From assembly GCF_958298935.1 (NCBI RefSeq), contig NC_084936.1, positions 6,517,501-6,581,500 on the forward strand: 64,000 bases of DNA, in the 5' to 3' direction. Position 1 is the first letter of the stretch; every line of letters starts with the position of its first letter. Shown here piece after piece: positions 46,377 through 58,458 of the stretch. The notes under the pieces are model-generated. The model made no database searches, was not told the DNA's origin, and was given only the letters and a program-made list of their open reading frames with translations. Made by a program: the position numbers and the translations under genes. The DNA comes from Phragmites australis. Its lineage: Eukaryota > Streptophyta > Magnoliopsida > Poales > Poaceae.

Positions 46377-46739
46377 TAAGAAGCGTTTAATTTATGTCCA
46401 TATTCGACATAGATTATATTCTACGCCAGCTTCTCTCTGCAGAAAAAGTTGAAGTGCTGTGAAATGGCCGGCTGAATCATGCACGTACCTGAGACATATT
46501 GAACACTAAGAAGGAGAAGCTACCTAACCTCCAACATGCACGTACCTCACGATTTCGTTTGTCCATGCGCACTAGGCTCCAACTTGTGCTTCAATGATAA
46601 TCACATTATATTGTAGTCGGTTCCAGAATGTCTATAACAACCAATATTCCAGACAACTCCAAACTGTTAAAGAATGAATTTTTAATTAAACCAAAGGAAG
46701 CATGAAAGTAAAGCTAAAATAAACTAAGCACTATAGCAC
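46377..46739. other. Intergenic
   Basis: Nothing identifiable. CACGTACCTCACGATTTCGTTTGTCC near 46540 resembles sequence near 42460, a dispersed repeat of unknown type. Confidence 0.5.
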
Positions 46740-47005
46740 GAGAAATCTTCAGTGCAAACAAACACTCAGTGCAAAAGTGCAAATATTAATTCTCGTCCGT
46801 CCGATCTTGATCTGAAGGCAACTCTTCCTCCTACCATCCCACCTGGTCTGCATTTATTTCTGATGAAGGCCGCATGGGGGGTTTATGTAAAATAACCTTG
46901 GTGGGATGGTGGGAGGAAGAGATACCTTTAGATAAGGATCAGACGGATGTGAATCCATATTTGCACCGTTGCACTGAATGGTTTGTTTCCACCGAAGATT
47001 TTCCC
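46740..47005. mobile_element. Fold-back MITE with ~105-nt arms
   Basis: The left arm (46740-46843) and right arm (46900-47005) are inverted copies around a 56-nt loop. The inner 47 nt pair best: TCTTCCTCCTACCATCCCACC at 46823-46843 against GGTGGGATGGTGGGAGGAAG at 46900-46919. Outer parts (CAGTGCAAAAGTGCAAATAT against ATATTTGCACCGTTGCACTG) pair with mismatches. No coding sequence. A transcript would fold into a long hairpin. Confidence 0.75.
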
Positions 47006-47345
47006 ATATATGTAAGCTTCATGACCAAACACCATGAAAATATAAGAAAACTATTACCATGAAATGCTAAGTCGTATAAATTCATCAAGAGAATTTGAGT
47101 TAAAATCTAAGGTAACTATCTAATTATAAGCCACAGATTCATCCACCATGAGAATTTAGCTAAAATAGAGCAAAAGTCACAAAAAGGCATCTCATGAAAC
47201 TATAGATATAATCTTCAAATTAAAGCTATCACTACTACAATCATGGGATATGGCTCTCAAACCACATGGCAGACGGTTTTTGACGGTCTATGCAAGTGTA
47301 TGTAATTACCAACATAACCATATATGCTAGCCTGAGAACCATCTT
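47006..47345. other. Intergenic
   Basis: AT-rich, nothing recognised. Ends where an LTR-like TGTAAGACC start appears. Confidence 0.5.
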
Positions 47346-48152
47346 TGTAAGACCTCATTACCGGGATCTCCTATACCTCCTGAATCAGTTTATGGATCAA
47401 GTAGATGATACGTATAGTACAATAATTATGGCATCACAGTCATACAACATTTATAAAAGTATTAATGTTACAACAATAATTAGGTCTTAAGCCTTAGAGT
47501 ATTGCAAGCCTTGGCCAACAAGCCAACAAAACCACAGCGGAACAACAACTCAAAACCACAAACAACTAGTGTGCGAACGCGACTACTAATCTACTCCTCA
47601 TCCACACCTTCATCTCTAGCGAAGTTGGCATCTACTTCCTCATCTGAATGATAGCAAGAGTGAGTACGGAAGGTACTCAGCAAGTCCTATACTACTTCAA
47701 GATGTTAATAGATGCATAAAGGATGACTCAAGGAAGGACAAGGCTTTATGGGCTTCGTTTTAAGTGTAAAGTAGTTTATGCAGGTATCGACTTATATTCT
47801 CCATCGTTAACTTTAAAAACATTGTAAACAAGGTAACAAGCATATATGAGAGTCTTTGGTCCTAAGAGGGGCTACACCTCACTTCACAATCCCTGTCATT
47901 GTGTCTAGTGTAACTCTAGTACCACACAGCTCTTGACGGATTGAGCCAACAGCCTCATTACACGGATATCAAGTCCACACAATCACTCAACAAAGATATG
48001 CATGCCCCCGAGTCTAACCAAGTGAGGTCAATGATTTGCATATCCATGATCGTGGACACGGCTATTTGAATAAATTTACACCCTGCAGAGGTTGTACATT
48101 GTACCCACGTGATATGCTCAGTCTCTAACCGTTGGAAATGGAAGAGCGAATC
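47346..48152 (+). mobile_element. Left part of an older LTR related to family A
   Basis: It starts TGTAAGACCTCATTACC and shares landmarks with family A solo LTRs: a GAGTGAGTACGGAAGGTACTC block near 47660, and CTGCAGAGGTTGTACATTG, then TACCCACG, near 48082-48110 (compare 36718-36740). It is interrupted at 48153 by a gypsy solo LTR and should continue to the right of 56969. Its far end was not fixed. Confidence 0.6.
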
Positions 48153-48358
48153 TGTCGGAGGATTAACTCCTGTCGCAGGGATCCCGAGAGACCCCTTTTT
48201 AAAGATTCGGCCGGGGGATGATCCTGAATAAGTTCGTCGGAGAAATAAATGGAAGTGGAAGTAAATGCAACGGTCGGTGGTGGGGGATGATCGACCTAGT
48301 GCAAAGGGAAGTAAATGCACCGGAGTTTAGACAGGTTCGGGCCGCACGGGGGCGTAAT

Positions 48359-48904
48359 TGAAGGGTTGCGGGTAGGCTACGCTAGCATAAAATAAATTTT
48401 CTCTACCGCATTCAACCAGGAAGCCATGCGAGTAGGGGATCATGAATCGTTACCACTTGACGAGCAGTGCAGCGGAAGAAGAGTTGGAGCAGACCAATCC
48501 AACGTCGTGCGCGTCAAGTAGTCGATCGTCAACCTCGTCCCGAGCACCTTCTGAGTACTCGCGGGTACGTCCCGAGTACTCCCGAGCAGATCAGCACCGC
48601 AATAGTAGCAGCGCCTCTACGGTATCCACACGTACAAGGATGGAATCGCCGTGCGCCGGTGTGCTAGCACCGCGCGCCCGGCTAGGGTTTCGAAGGGAGT
48701 TCGGGAATAGGAGGCGGCTAGGGTTTCTGAAAAACTCAATGCGCCTTGGCCCCTGCCTATTCTTATATAGAGCACGCTAATGGGCCTTTAATCAACATTA
48801 AAGCCCATTATGACTCTAAACCCTAATGGTCCTTTAATCAACATTAAAGCCCATTAGCAGATCCAATCCGCAAACTCGATCGCCTCTAGGGCATATTACC
48901 AACA
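48359..48904 (-). repeat. 3' LTR of the minus-strand copia
   Basis: Ends ACCAACA at 48904, directly followed by the polypurine tract. TATATAAGAAT-like sequence (complement near 48765-48772) may be its TATA box. Confidence 0.9.
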
Positions 48905-48914
48905 ATCTCCCACT
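48905..48914 (-). other. Polypurine tract
   Basis: AGTGGGAGAT on the minus strand abuts the 3' LTR start TGTTGG, as expected for plus-strand priming. Confidence 0.85.
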
Positions 48915-49818
48915 TGCACTAGAGTTAGCACAAGTTTTATATTCCATCCCCTTAAGTGTGTGACCCGTTAGGTTCATGTGTAAACGGCTGCTATCCGGAA
49001 ACCCTTTTCCGAATTGCAAGTCAATAGCGGTACCTAGCAGGACATATTGACTCCCGAATGCACACAAAGATCATATCGGCTGAACCTTGATATACTCATG
49101 CACCAATCCCTTTACCACACGATACCAGTCAAGCTCAAGGCGAGATTCGTGCCACCCTTGTGATAGCTCGACCGTTCAATCGATCAAGTAGTGGATTCAC
49201 CATGATTAACTCTTTAATCACATTGGCATGGCCATGCACTTTCCAATCCAACTACCTCGAGGGGCCCAGAGATATCTCTCCCGTTATTTAGGAGGGGTAA
49301 ATTCCATCTTGATCACTCACATCCTACGACATGTTTCATAACATACCCGAAAGCGACCTTTATAACTACCCAGTTATGGAATAGCGTTTGGAAGCCCCTA
49401 AGTGTGTTACTACACATTCTGGAATCAATGATGATCTCAGGTCAAAGGATTCTGTAGGTACACCATTTGAGATAACAACTGATGGCACATTAAAAATAAC
49501 AATCCCAGCAGTATCTCAGGGTGGGTCTATCCAACATCATATTCTCTAACATGTGTCCACATTACTGATTTGATATCTCCATATCTATGATCCGTGAAAC
49601 ATGATCATCATTCAGTCAAATGTGCTAATCTATAAATCATTATTGTCCCACACAATGATATGAGATTAGGGACTATTTAGAATAACATCATAAAAACAAA
49701 GAGTTTCACAAACAAGTCACATACTTGCTGATCAATGTAAATGATAATTATTCATGGAACCAGATAACAATTATCCAAAAGTACATTAGCATAGATAGAA
49801 CACATTCTCTCACATGCA
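48915..49818 (-). other. Copia 3' internal non-coding region
   Basis: About 0.9 kb between the end of RNase H and the polypurine tract. No open frame of note and no envelope-like sequence is seen. Confidence 0.6.
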
Positions 49819-52800
49819 CTAGAGTCTATCCCGCAAGTATCTAATACCCATAGAGCTCAAGTGTGCCTCATGCTTGGGCTGTGAGAGAGGCTTCGTCAAC
49901 GGATCAGCAATATTCGAATCCGTGTGCACCTTGCATATTTTTACATCACCTCTATCAATAATCTCTCGAATGAGGTGATAGCGCCGAAGTATGTCTTGGA
50001 CTTCTGGTGCGACCTAGGCTCCTTGGCTTGTGCAATGGCACCACTATTGTCACAATAGAGGTCCATTGGACTGGACGCACTAGGGACCACACCCAACTCA
50101 GAAACAAATTTTCTGATCCAAACAGCCTCTTTTGCAGCTTCCGAAGCTGCGATATACTCGGCCTCCGTCGTGGAATCAGCAACCATTTCTTGCTTGGAAC
50201 TCTTCCAACTCACCGCACCTCCATTAAGGCAAAACACAAAACCAGACTGCGATCTCGAGTCGTCCTTGTCGGTTTGGAAGCTAGCATCGGTGTAACCATT
50301 TACAACGAGCTCCTCCTCACATCCATAGACTAGGAACATATCCTTAGTTCTTCTCATGTACTTGAGGATACTCTTTACTATAGCCCAGTGACATTCACCT
50401 GGGTTCGATTGATATCTGCTCGTAACACTTAAAGCATAGGAGACATCTGGGCGTGTACAAAACATAGCATACATGATGGACCCGATAGCAGAAGCATACG
50501 GGATCGCACTCATCCTCTCGAGCTCATCAGATGTCTTAGGACATTGATTCTTGCTGAGAGTGATGCCATGTGACATTGGCAAGAAACCTTTCTTGGAATC
50601 CTGCATATTGAACCGATTCAATACCTTGTCAATGTACGTGCTCTGGCTTAATCCGATTAGTCTTTTCGACCTATCTCTATAGATCTTTATACCCAATATG
50701 TATGCTGCCTCTCCTAAATCTTTCATTGAAAAACTCTTTTGCAATGAAGATTTGACAGCATCGAGCATTGGAATATTATTTCCGATCAATAATATGTCAT
50801 CCACATATAAGACCAGAAACACAAGTGCGCTCCCACTAGTCCTTTTGTAAACACAAGGCTCTTCTTCATTCTTGATGAAACCAAACCCTTTGATCACTTC
50901 ATCAAAACGAAGATTCCAACTCCGAGAAGCTTACTTTAGTCCATAGATGGACTTTTGCAGCTTGCAAATCTTCCCAGCATTTTTCGGATTGACAAAACCT
51001 TCAGGCTGTGTCATGTACACATCCTCACTTAGGTTTCCATTAAGGAAAGCCGTTTTGACATCCATTTGCCATATCTCGTAGTCGAAATATGCAGCAATTG
51101 CTAGGAGAATCCGAATAGACTTTAGCATTGCGACGGGCGAAAACGTTTCATCATAATCAACACCTTGAATTTGCCTGAAACCTTTCGCCACCAATCGTGC
51201 CTTATAGATGTGAACATTTCCATCAACGTCTATCTTTTTCTTAAAAACCCATTTACACTCGATAGTTTTCACACCATCAGGTGGATCGACCAAGTTCCAA
51301 ACTTGGTTTTCTCGCATGGATTCTAACTCAGATCTCATGGCTCCAAGCCATTTTTCGGAGTCTGGTCCCACCATTGCTTCCGAGTAAGTCTTAGGTTCAT
51401 CATTGTCCAACAATAATATGTCGCGCTGCCCCGTGGTTAGGAACATAAACCGCTCGGGTGCACGACTGAACCTTTTCGACCGACGTGGGGCTGGTGTCTC
51501 GACAATAGGTTCTGCAACATCTTGCATACCGAGTTGTGGTTCAATAGGAGCTGAAACACTTTCAAGTGGTTCCTGAATTTCTTCGAGTTGCACCGTGCTC
51601 CCACTAACTCTCTTCGCGAGAAACTCTTTCTCAAGAAAGACACCATTCCGGGTGACAAACACTTTGCCTTCTTCCCGGTTATAGAAATAATATCCTTTGG
51701 TTTCCCTAGGATACCCCACAAAGAAGCATTTATCAGATTTGGGAGTGAGCTTATCAGACGACAAACGTTTTACATAAGCCTCACAACCCCATATCTTAAG
51801 GAAAGACAATCCGGGACGCTTCCCGGTCCATATCTCATATGGTGTCCTCTCTACAGCCTTAGATGGAACCCTGTTTAACGTGAAAGCAGCAGTTTCTAGA
51901 GCGTATCCCCAGAAGGACAATGGAAGATTAGATTGGCTCATCATCGACCGGACCATGTCTAACAAAGTTCGGTTCCTCCGCTCGGACACCCCATTCCATT
52001 GTGGCGTACCCGGTGGAGTCAATTGTGGAACGATTCCACATTGCCTTAGATGATCACCAAATTCATGGCTTAAATATTCACCTCCACGATCTGATCGCAG
52101 AAATTTAATTGTCTTGCCTATATGATTTTGTACTTCATTCTGGAACTCCTTGAACTTTTCAAAGGATTCAGACTTGTGCCTCATTAGGTAGATGTAACCA
52201 TATCTAGTAAAGTCGTCGGTGAAAGTAATGAAATACTGAAAACCACCTCTAGCTGTAGAACTCATCGGTCCACAGACATCTGTATGTACTAGGGCCAATA
52301 ATTCATTTGTCCTCTCACTTCGACCAGTGAAAGGCGTTTTAGTCATCTTGCCAAGTAAACAAGACTCGCATGTATCAAATGATTCGAAATCAAATGAATG
52401 TAGAAGACCATCTTTATGGAGCTTCTGCATACGCTTCTCATTTATATGACCTAATCGACAATGCCAAACAAAAGTGGGATTCAAATCATTAAGCCGAGGC
52501 TTCTTTGTATCAATGTTATAGATAGTTATATCCTCAAGATCCAATATATATAATCCATTTACTAATGGACAATTACCATAGAGCATACCATTCAAAAATA
52601 TCGAACAACACTTGTTCTTTATTATGAATTCATAACCATCTTCTTCCAAACATGAAGAAGAGATAATGTTTTTGCCCAAGGCAGGAATATAATAACAATT
52701 ATTTAATTCCAAAACTAATCCTGAGGGTAGCGATAAGGAGTAAACGCCAACGGCCAACGCAGCAACTTTTGCACCATTACCGACGCGAGCATCCAATTCG

Positions 52801-53780
52801 CCTCTTGCACACTTCCTAGTCCTTTTCAGTCCCTGCAACGATTTGCAAGTATGAATCATTGATCCGGTATCAAATACCCATGAATCATCAGGACGAGTAG
52901 CAAGATTAATTTCAATAACATTTATACCTGAAGAGGAAGTCTTACTTCCCTTCTTCTTTTTGAGTTCTTCCAAGTACAATTTGCAGTTCCTCCGCCAATG
53001 ACCAGTCTTATGGCAGTGGTGGCAAGTGTCAGAAGCGGCAGGGCTAGCCTTGGGCTTTCCAACAGGTTTAGGCTTAGAGCTCGAGATCTCATCCGAAGTT
53101 TTAGCCTTACCCTTGCGCTTTCTCTTCTTGCTATCCTTTTGAACCATCATCACATGACTAGAGCTCTTCTTAATGCTTTCCTCAGCAGTTTTTAGCATCC
53201 CATGCAATTCAGCCATGCTTTTCTCCATGCTGTTCATATGAAAGTTCAAAATGAACGGCTCGAAGCTCGCAGGGAGCGACTGGAGAATTACATCCGTAGC
53301 CAACTCAGGGCTAAGGGGAAAACCAAGTTTTTCCAGGCTCTCAATGTAACCAATCATTTTGATCACATGAGGACTGACTGGACTGCCTTCTGTTAACCTA
53401 CACGCAAACAAGGACTTTGAGGTGTTGTACCTCTCGGCCCGAGCTTGGTTCTCAAACATGCCTCGGAGTCCCACAATCATATCATGGGCATCCCTGTTCT
53501 CATATTGCTTCTGAAGCTCAGAGGACATACAGGCAAGCATGAGGCAGCTAACATCCAGTGAATCGTTGGTGTGCTTCTCATAAGCCCTCCGATCCGTGGC
53601 AGGAGCATTATCAGCTGGTTCATCAGGATAGGGGACCTCTAGAACATATTCCTTTTTCTCTTGTTTGAGAACAATTCTCAGATTTCTATACCAATCAATA
53701 AAGTTTGTTCCAGAAAGCTTTTCTTTTTCAAGAATCGATCGCAAATTAAAACTGGAAGTGTTACTAGCGACCGGTGCCGT
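49819..53780 (-). pseudogene. Copia gag-pol with three small lesions
   Basis: A single polyprotein frame of about 1,320 codons. Gag starts near 53780. A zinc knuckle CHHCHKTGHWRRNC lies near 52986-53030. Protease DTGS is near 52865. The integrase HHCC motif is near 52450, SDRGGEY is near 52090 and NGVSERRN is near 51980. RT begins near 51250 with YVDD at 50796-50807. RNase H runs from about 50300. Lesions: the expected start ATG reads ACG (53778-53780), a TAA at 50931-50933 follows GLK where relatives have Gln (one C-to-T change), and one base is missing near 49996 after QKSK, which shifts the last RNase H stretch; in the next frame RRYHLIREIID continues to a stop at 49819. Otherwise the motifs look intact. 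Confidence 0.9.
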
Positions 53781-55200
53781 AATCTACAATAGAAAATGCA
53801 GGTTTAGCACTATGCCTATGTGAATCTTCTATTAAACAATTTAACAAAAGATACTCCACTATATGTGTTTTCCCTCTAACAACATATAGAGGATCAAGAT
53901 CCATATTCAACTAAGTTCTAGTGAGCTTTGGCATCACTGCTAGAAACTTAGTGACATAGGTAAGCAACGCCTTGCTAATCACATCCCTATGTGACTCTTG
54001 TTTGCTGGGTGGCATCGAATGCCCCGGCGCCCAACACCATACCCCAAAGCCCAAAACCGTTTTGATAGCTTTATCAAGTAAACCAATACTATGCGTGTGG
54101 ATGTCCGACATCCACTCTAACTGGTTAAGATAAATGATGGCACCCTGCTTTGACAGACCTACCACACAATGATCAAAACCTTTGTAGGTGCAGCTATTGG
54201 AAGGGCATCAATTACTCTTGATTTTTCTGAGGGAAACTACTCTATCATGAAAATCATATCCACCACATATAAAACATGAAAGAATAGTATGACAGGAACA
54301 TAAAAACATCACAGGCAATCATATTAACTGTGACATAGTATGGCCCCTTCACATGGTGATCTTCATCGCCACGGTTCCTGTCCTCCGGGTCATCATGCTT
54401 CAAATCTCCATGATCTTGTTCTAGTCTATTACACCTAATAGCACTAGATAAATTACATGAGAAGAAGCATTACAAGTCGACACGCAGGCCGTTATACAAT
54501 AACATGACAGCCTTGGGCTGCAATTAACCATGACATGCAGGCCATGAAAAATTACACACATGCATCACATATCACAAGGCCATACCAGTCACAACATTCT
54601 CTGCAAAAACGAGTTAAGCGTAGAATCGAATTCTAATGTCGTGATGGGATCATGTTATTACAACAATCTATGCGTGTACGCGACGGCGGTCAGCGGGCGG
54701 GGGGTCGAGGGGGGAGCCGCCCCCCGCGGGTTTCAGGGCAGCGCCCTGAAAACCTCTCGGAAATACATAGATCGCATCTATGAAATCGCTATGAAAATCT
54801 CATCGGATCGATCGTATCGAGCCAATTCCGAGTCATTCATAATGCCTCAATTTCCATTAGATCAATCCCATTGACCATCGCGTGAGGTTTTTCCAGAAAC
54901 GATGACAGCACACACGACCTCGATCTGCTGTTCTCCCGACCATGTCGCGATGCACGCAGTTAGCCCCGATGGTGATTCCAGCCGGTAGGGGCAAGTCGCA
55001 CGCAAAACCAGATGAGAGATCGAGCTAATCTTTTTGGCTATGTGGTTTCATCGACTGGCATCTCATCCGATCTCTAATTCACCAAACCAACCGTGCATTG
55101 ATCAATCCATCATATGAACTGATCAAAAACAATAGATCTAATCTATTTCTATCACATATCTTCTATATGTGACTGATCCAGATCGAAAACTACGCAGGAT
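53781..55200 (-). other. Long copia leader between PBS and gag
   Basis: About 1.4 kb of untranslated leader. It holds a GC-rich tract (54680-54765) with a perfect hairpin at 54732-54750 (TTCAGGGC and GCCCTGAA around AGC). This is the kind of structure proposed for RNA packaging or dimerisation in related elements. An 84-codon minus-strand frame at 53911-54165 is unrecognised. Confidence 0.6.
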
Positions 55201-55213
55201 GGCTCTGATACCA
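55201..55213 (-). other. Primer-binding site, initiator Met tRNA
   Basis: On the minus strand TGGTATCAGAGCC follows the 5' LTR end by one base and matches the plant initiator tRNA-Met 3' end. Confidence 0.9.
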
Positions 55214-55214
55214 C

Positions 55215-55771
55215 TGAAGGGTTGCGGGTAGGCTACGCTAGCATAAAATAAATTTTCTCTACCGCATTCAACCAGGAAGCCATGTGAGTAGGGGATCATG
55301 AATCGTTACCACTTGACGAGCAGTGCAGCGGAAGAAGAGTTGGAGCAGACCAATCCAACGTCGTGCGCGTCAAGTAGTCGATCGTCAACCTCGTCCCGAG
55401 CACATCCTGAGCACCTTCTGAGTACTCGTGGGTACGTCCCGAGTACTCCCGAGCAGATCAGCACCGCAATAGTAGCAGCGCCTCTACGGTATCCACACGT
55501 ACAAGGATGGAATCGTCGTGCGCCGGTGTGCTAGCACCGCGCGCCCGGCTAGGGTTTCGAAGGGAGTTCGGGAATAGGAGGCGGCTAGGGTTTCTGAAAA
55601 ACTCAATGCGCCTTGGCCCCTGCCTATTCTTATATAGAGCACGCTAATGGGCCTTTAATCAACATTAAAGCCCATTATGACTCTAAACCCTAATGGTCCT
55701 TTAATCAACATTAAAGCCTATTAGCAGATCCAATCCGCAAACTCGATCGCCTATAGGGCATATTACCAACA
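55215..55771 (-). repeat. 5' LTR of the minus-strand copia
   Basis: It carries an 11-bp direct duplication (GAGCACATCCTGAGCACCTT) not present in the 3' LTR. Five substitutions separate the two LTRs, mostly C/T. Confidence 0.9.
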
Positions 55772-56494
55772 GTAATACTCTACTCCTGTATGGATGCAAT
55801 AACTTATCCTGAGGGGGATCCCTCAGGAATCTATCCGGTTACAAGAATATCGTGTCTAACTAAGAGTTTGAGGCTCCTTGTTCTTCGGCAGGAGCTCTGC
55901 TCAAGCTTGCTTGCAATGTTTTCGTCTGAGTATGGCACGGTCGACTGCTTGGGCTTGTCTTTTTCCAATTGTCCTATCCTTCAATGTTTTCTTCTCTCTG
56001 TATGCCGATCCTTTTATGCACTCGCCGGCCGCGACATACCTCGAACGGGAAGGAAGGGGCACAAGTTCCAAGACGCCACGACTGAGAAAGGCGTCATCAT
56101 TTCCTCTGGGCGAAGTGACAGGGGCGGTGGAAAAACGCGGCGCACGTCCGGTCACTCGTCACTGTGGACGCCCTGGCGACGGGCGCTGTTGAGAGGGCCC
56201 ACCGGGCAGCCATAGAGGCACCCGGCGTGCCCGCCCTGTCTTGTTCCTCTGCCACGGCAGGGCGGCAGGCGGAACGCCTCGATCCTGGCAACGTTATCCC
56301 GAGATACACCGGATGATACGGGACGGAACCCGTGCAATTAATAGCCCCACGCCTCTCTGCCAAAGCATGGCAGGGACTGACACTGCGGCGGGAGCAGTTG
56401 GGGATGTCAGGCCGCGCACGCCCATTAAATGCGGCCTCGGACCTCTGACTGGTTGACACCTCATCGGCGGGCCCCTCGGGGGCCCTTCTGGGTC

Positions 56495-56860
56495 GTCGGG
56501 GCACCGAGTGCTCGGGGGTACTGTTCACCTCCCCGAGCACTCTCTCCCGAGCACTCTCGCATGAAACTTCGGGGAACCGAGTGCTCGGGGGTTGCCACGT
56601 GCAACCCCGAGCACTCTCTCCCGAGCACTTTTGCACTGACCCTCGGGGAACCGGGCGCTCGGGGTCTGCCGCACGCAGCCCCCCGAGCGCTCTCTCCCGG
56701 AACTTAGCTCTTCTGATCGTCAGGGGACTAAGGTGCTCGGGGGCGACCGGGCACCTCCCCGAGCACTTTTTTCCCCGTACTTGGACTCTGCGGGTCATCG
56801 GGGAACTGGGGTGCTCGGGGACCAGAGGCTGTGGCCCCGAGCACCTTCTCCCGGAACTTA
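56495..56860. repeat. Array of five GTGCTCGGGG/CCCCGAGCAC hairpins
   Basis: Each ~75-85-bp unit has GAACCG(A/G)GTGCTCGGGG, a 15-20-nt spacer, and CCCCGAGCAC followed by TCTCTCCCGAGCAC or TCTCCCGGAACTTAG. Centres lie near 56525, 56595, 56668, 56745 and 56825. Every unit is itself an inverted repeat, so the array can form serial hairpins. It lies in the gypsy solo LTR. Confidence 0.85.
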
Positions 56861-56969
56861 GATTTTTCTCATCCCGCAGGAGGGACCTTGCGGGATGGTG
56901 ACACGTGGCGGACGGCTGGCTTGGCCTCGGGACTCAAGGATCCCCGGTTCCTGATATACCGACAGAATC

Positions 56970-58458
56970 ACACAGAGATCATGTACCCATCTGGCATGTT
57001 GTTACACGATCCACCCACGGGAAAAATAGGGGTTTGGAGCATTGGATTAATCGTGGCTCGACGACCATTGCAATGTCACCAATCAGCTCTCGTACTGCGC
57101 ACAACCACGAATCTTTTCCAGAGTTCTTGTTGTACCCCTACCTCCAGGGTGGGTAATGAGCTTAGCTAATGGGGTATGATATTAAGTCCTACCCATACAT
57201 GACGCATGGTTGCACTATGTGGTTTAGGATGACAGTGCAATAATTCGGTACTTATACGGCCGGGGCAGGTATGTTCAGTTGGCAATGAATACCACAAATC
57301 TAACTCAAGCCCCAAGAGCATCCTCTACCAGAGGACTACTCTACTTGCCCCCACCAAAACAGTTTTCACCCATTTTACACACCACCTGCCATATCCATCA
57401 CAACATCAAGGATTCTACGATCACCAAAGATTCATGGCATAAGAGTTAAATTGATTAAATAATGAAGTGACTTCTCTGAAGAGATGTATTCTATTAGCGA
57501 CATCTCCAAAGAGATGTATTCCATCCTAAGCATGCTAGATATCAAGGTGTCGTCCGACGTCAATATAGATAGCGACAGGTAAAACCTAGGGTGATATGTT
57601 ATATACAAGATTGAGACTAGATGATATGTGTACAGCGTTGTCTTGCCTCACCTTAAGCACCTAGGCACCAGGCAGTATGGAGGGGTGGGTTGCCATGCCT
57701 CACCTTATCGCCTTCATAACCATGGTGATTTATGGAATACTTGGGACATCCATGATTCATGATTAAGTTGCCCAATGACACTTGCTTCCAACCTTTTCTT
57801 CTCTGAAAATGGTCATAAATAGGAGCACTTCTTTTCCACGATAAAAGTTTTCCCACTGGACATTGTGTTGAGAAGAGGATTATGCTGTGATGGGAGGAAG
57901 CCGGTGTGCTGTCTTTAAAGGGGAAAGGGATAGGGCAAGTGGAGGGTCTGCAACTTATTTTTTTAGTTGGGAGGAGAGGGAAGTGGTAAGCTCACAGGGG
58001 GGCGAGGTTGACATGATGGTGTGATTGAGGGCCAGAAAGGTTAGGGTTGTTACCACAGGACTTTGGTGAGGCGTAGTGATTTTTGCCGACAAAGTCATGA
58101 GATGCCAAAAAGTAGCTTGATTGTGATGAATCAAAACACCCCTAGGATCTTTAGGCACTCCTTCGTGTTTTGTTACGGAAAATGTATTTTTTTGTTGTGG
58201 GCTTATTACATTTTAGTCTATAACATTATTCTTAGCTTCCTTGTTGCTGTCAATATGAAAAAACCACAATCAGCTTGATGTCTTGTTTCCTGTATAGCTT
58301 GACAAGCACAGTTCAAGGCGTATAGGAGCCACCCTTTTCTTTATACACCCTTTTTCTTTATATCACATGAACCACTTCACACTGAAAACGGTAGCTAAAC
58401 CAAGTTGAATATAAGCTCTCAGTTGCTCTAATCCACAAAACAAAAGCATGCATGCTCC
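56970..58458. other. Continuation of the older LTR, then intergenic
   Basis: The first part (to about 57600) probably continues the family A-related LTR that starts at 47346, since it follows the outer target duplication directly. I could not fix its end. GAAGAGATGTATTC occurs twice near 57477 and 57511 as a short direct repeat. No gene is recognised. Confidence 0.45.

Larger units (their letters stand above)
48359..55771 (-). mobile_element. Nearly intact 7.4-kb Ty1/copia element
   Basis: Complete element with LTRs at 48359-48904 (3', 546 bp) and 55215-55771 (5', 557 bp), flanked by the 5-bp duplication GTAAT (48354-48358 and 55772-55776). In its own direction the LTR begins TGTTGGTAATATGCCC, similar to the Angela/BARE-type start. 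The LTRs differ by 5 substitutions and one 11-bp repeat (ACATCCTGAGC present only in the 5' LTR), about 0.9%, so insertion is recent. It lies inside a gypsy solo LTR, which is therefore older. Confidence 0.95.
48153..56964 (-). mobile_element. Gypsy solo LTR (~1.4 kb) split by a nested copia element
   Basis: TGTCGGAGGATTAACTCC at 48153 and GATATACCGACA at 56964 are the two LTR ends, with TGTCGG/CCGACA inverted termini. Perfect 5-bp duplications GAATC flank them (48148-48152 and 56965-56969). The LTR is cut at 48358 by the copia element and resumes at 55777. Rejoined length would be about 1,394 bp. The right half carries a hairpin-rich tandem array. Minus orientation is inferred from the way such grass LTRs are usually read; it is not proven. 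No internal gypsy genes remain. Confidence 0.85.

Noticed and set aside
53911..54165. 84-codon minus-strand frame in the copia leader as an extra gene
   Set aside because: Could be chance. No homology recognised and it lies in untranslated leader sequence.
55790..56798. Open frames of 141 and 233 codons in the gypsy LTR
   Set aside because: They overlap on both strands and cross the hairpin array and non-coding LTR sequence, with no domain.
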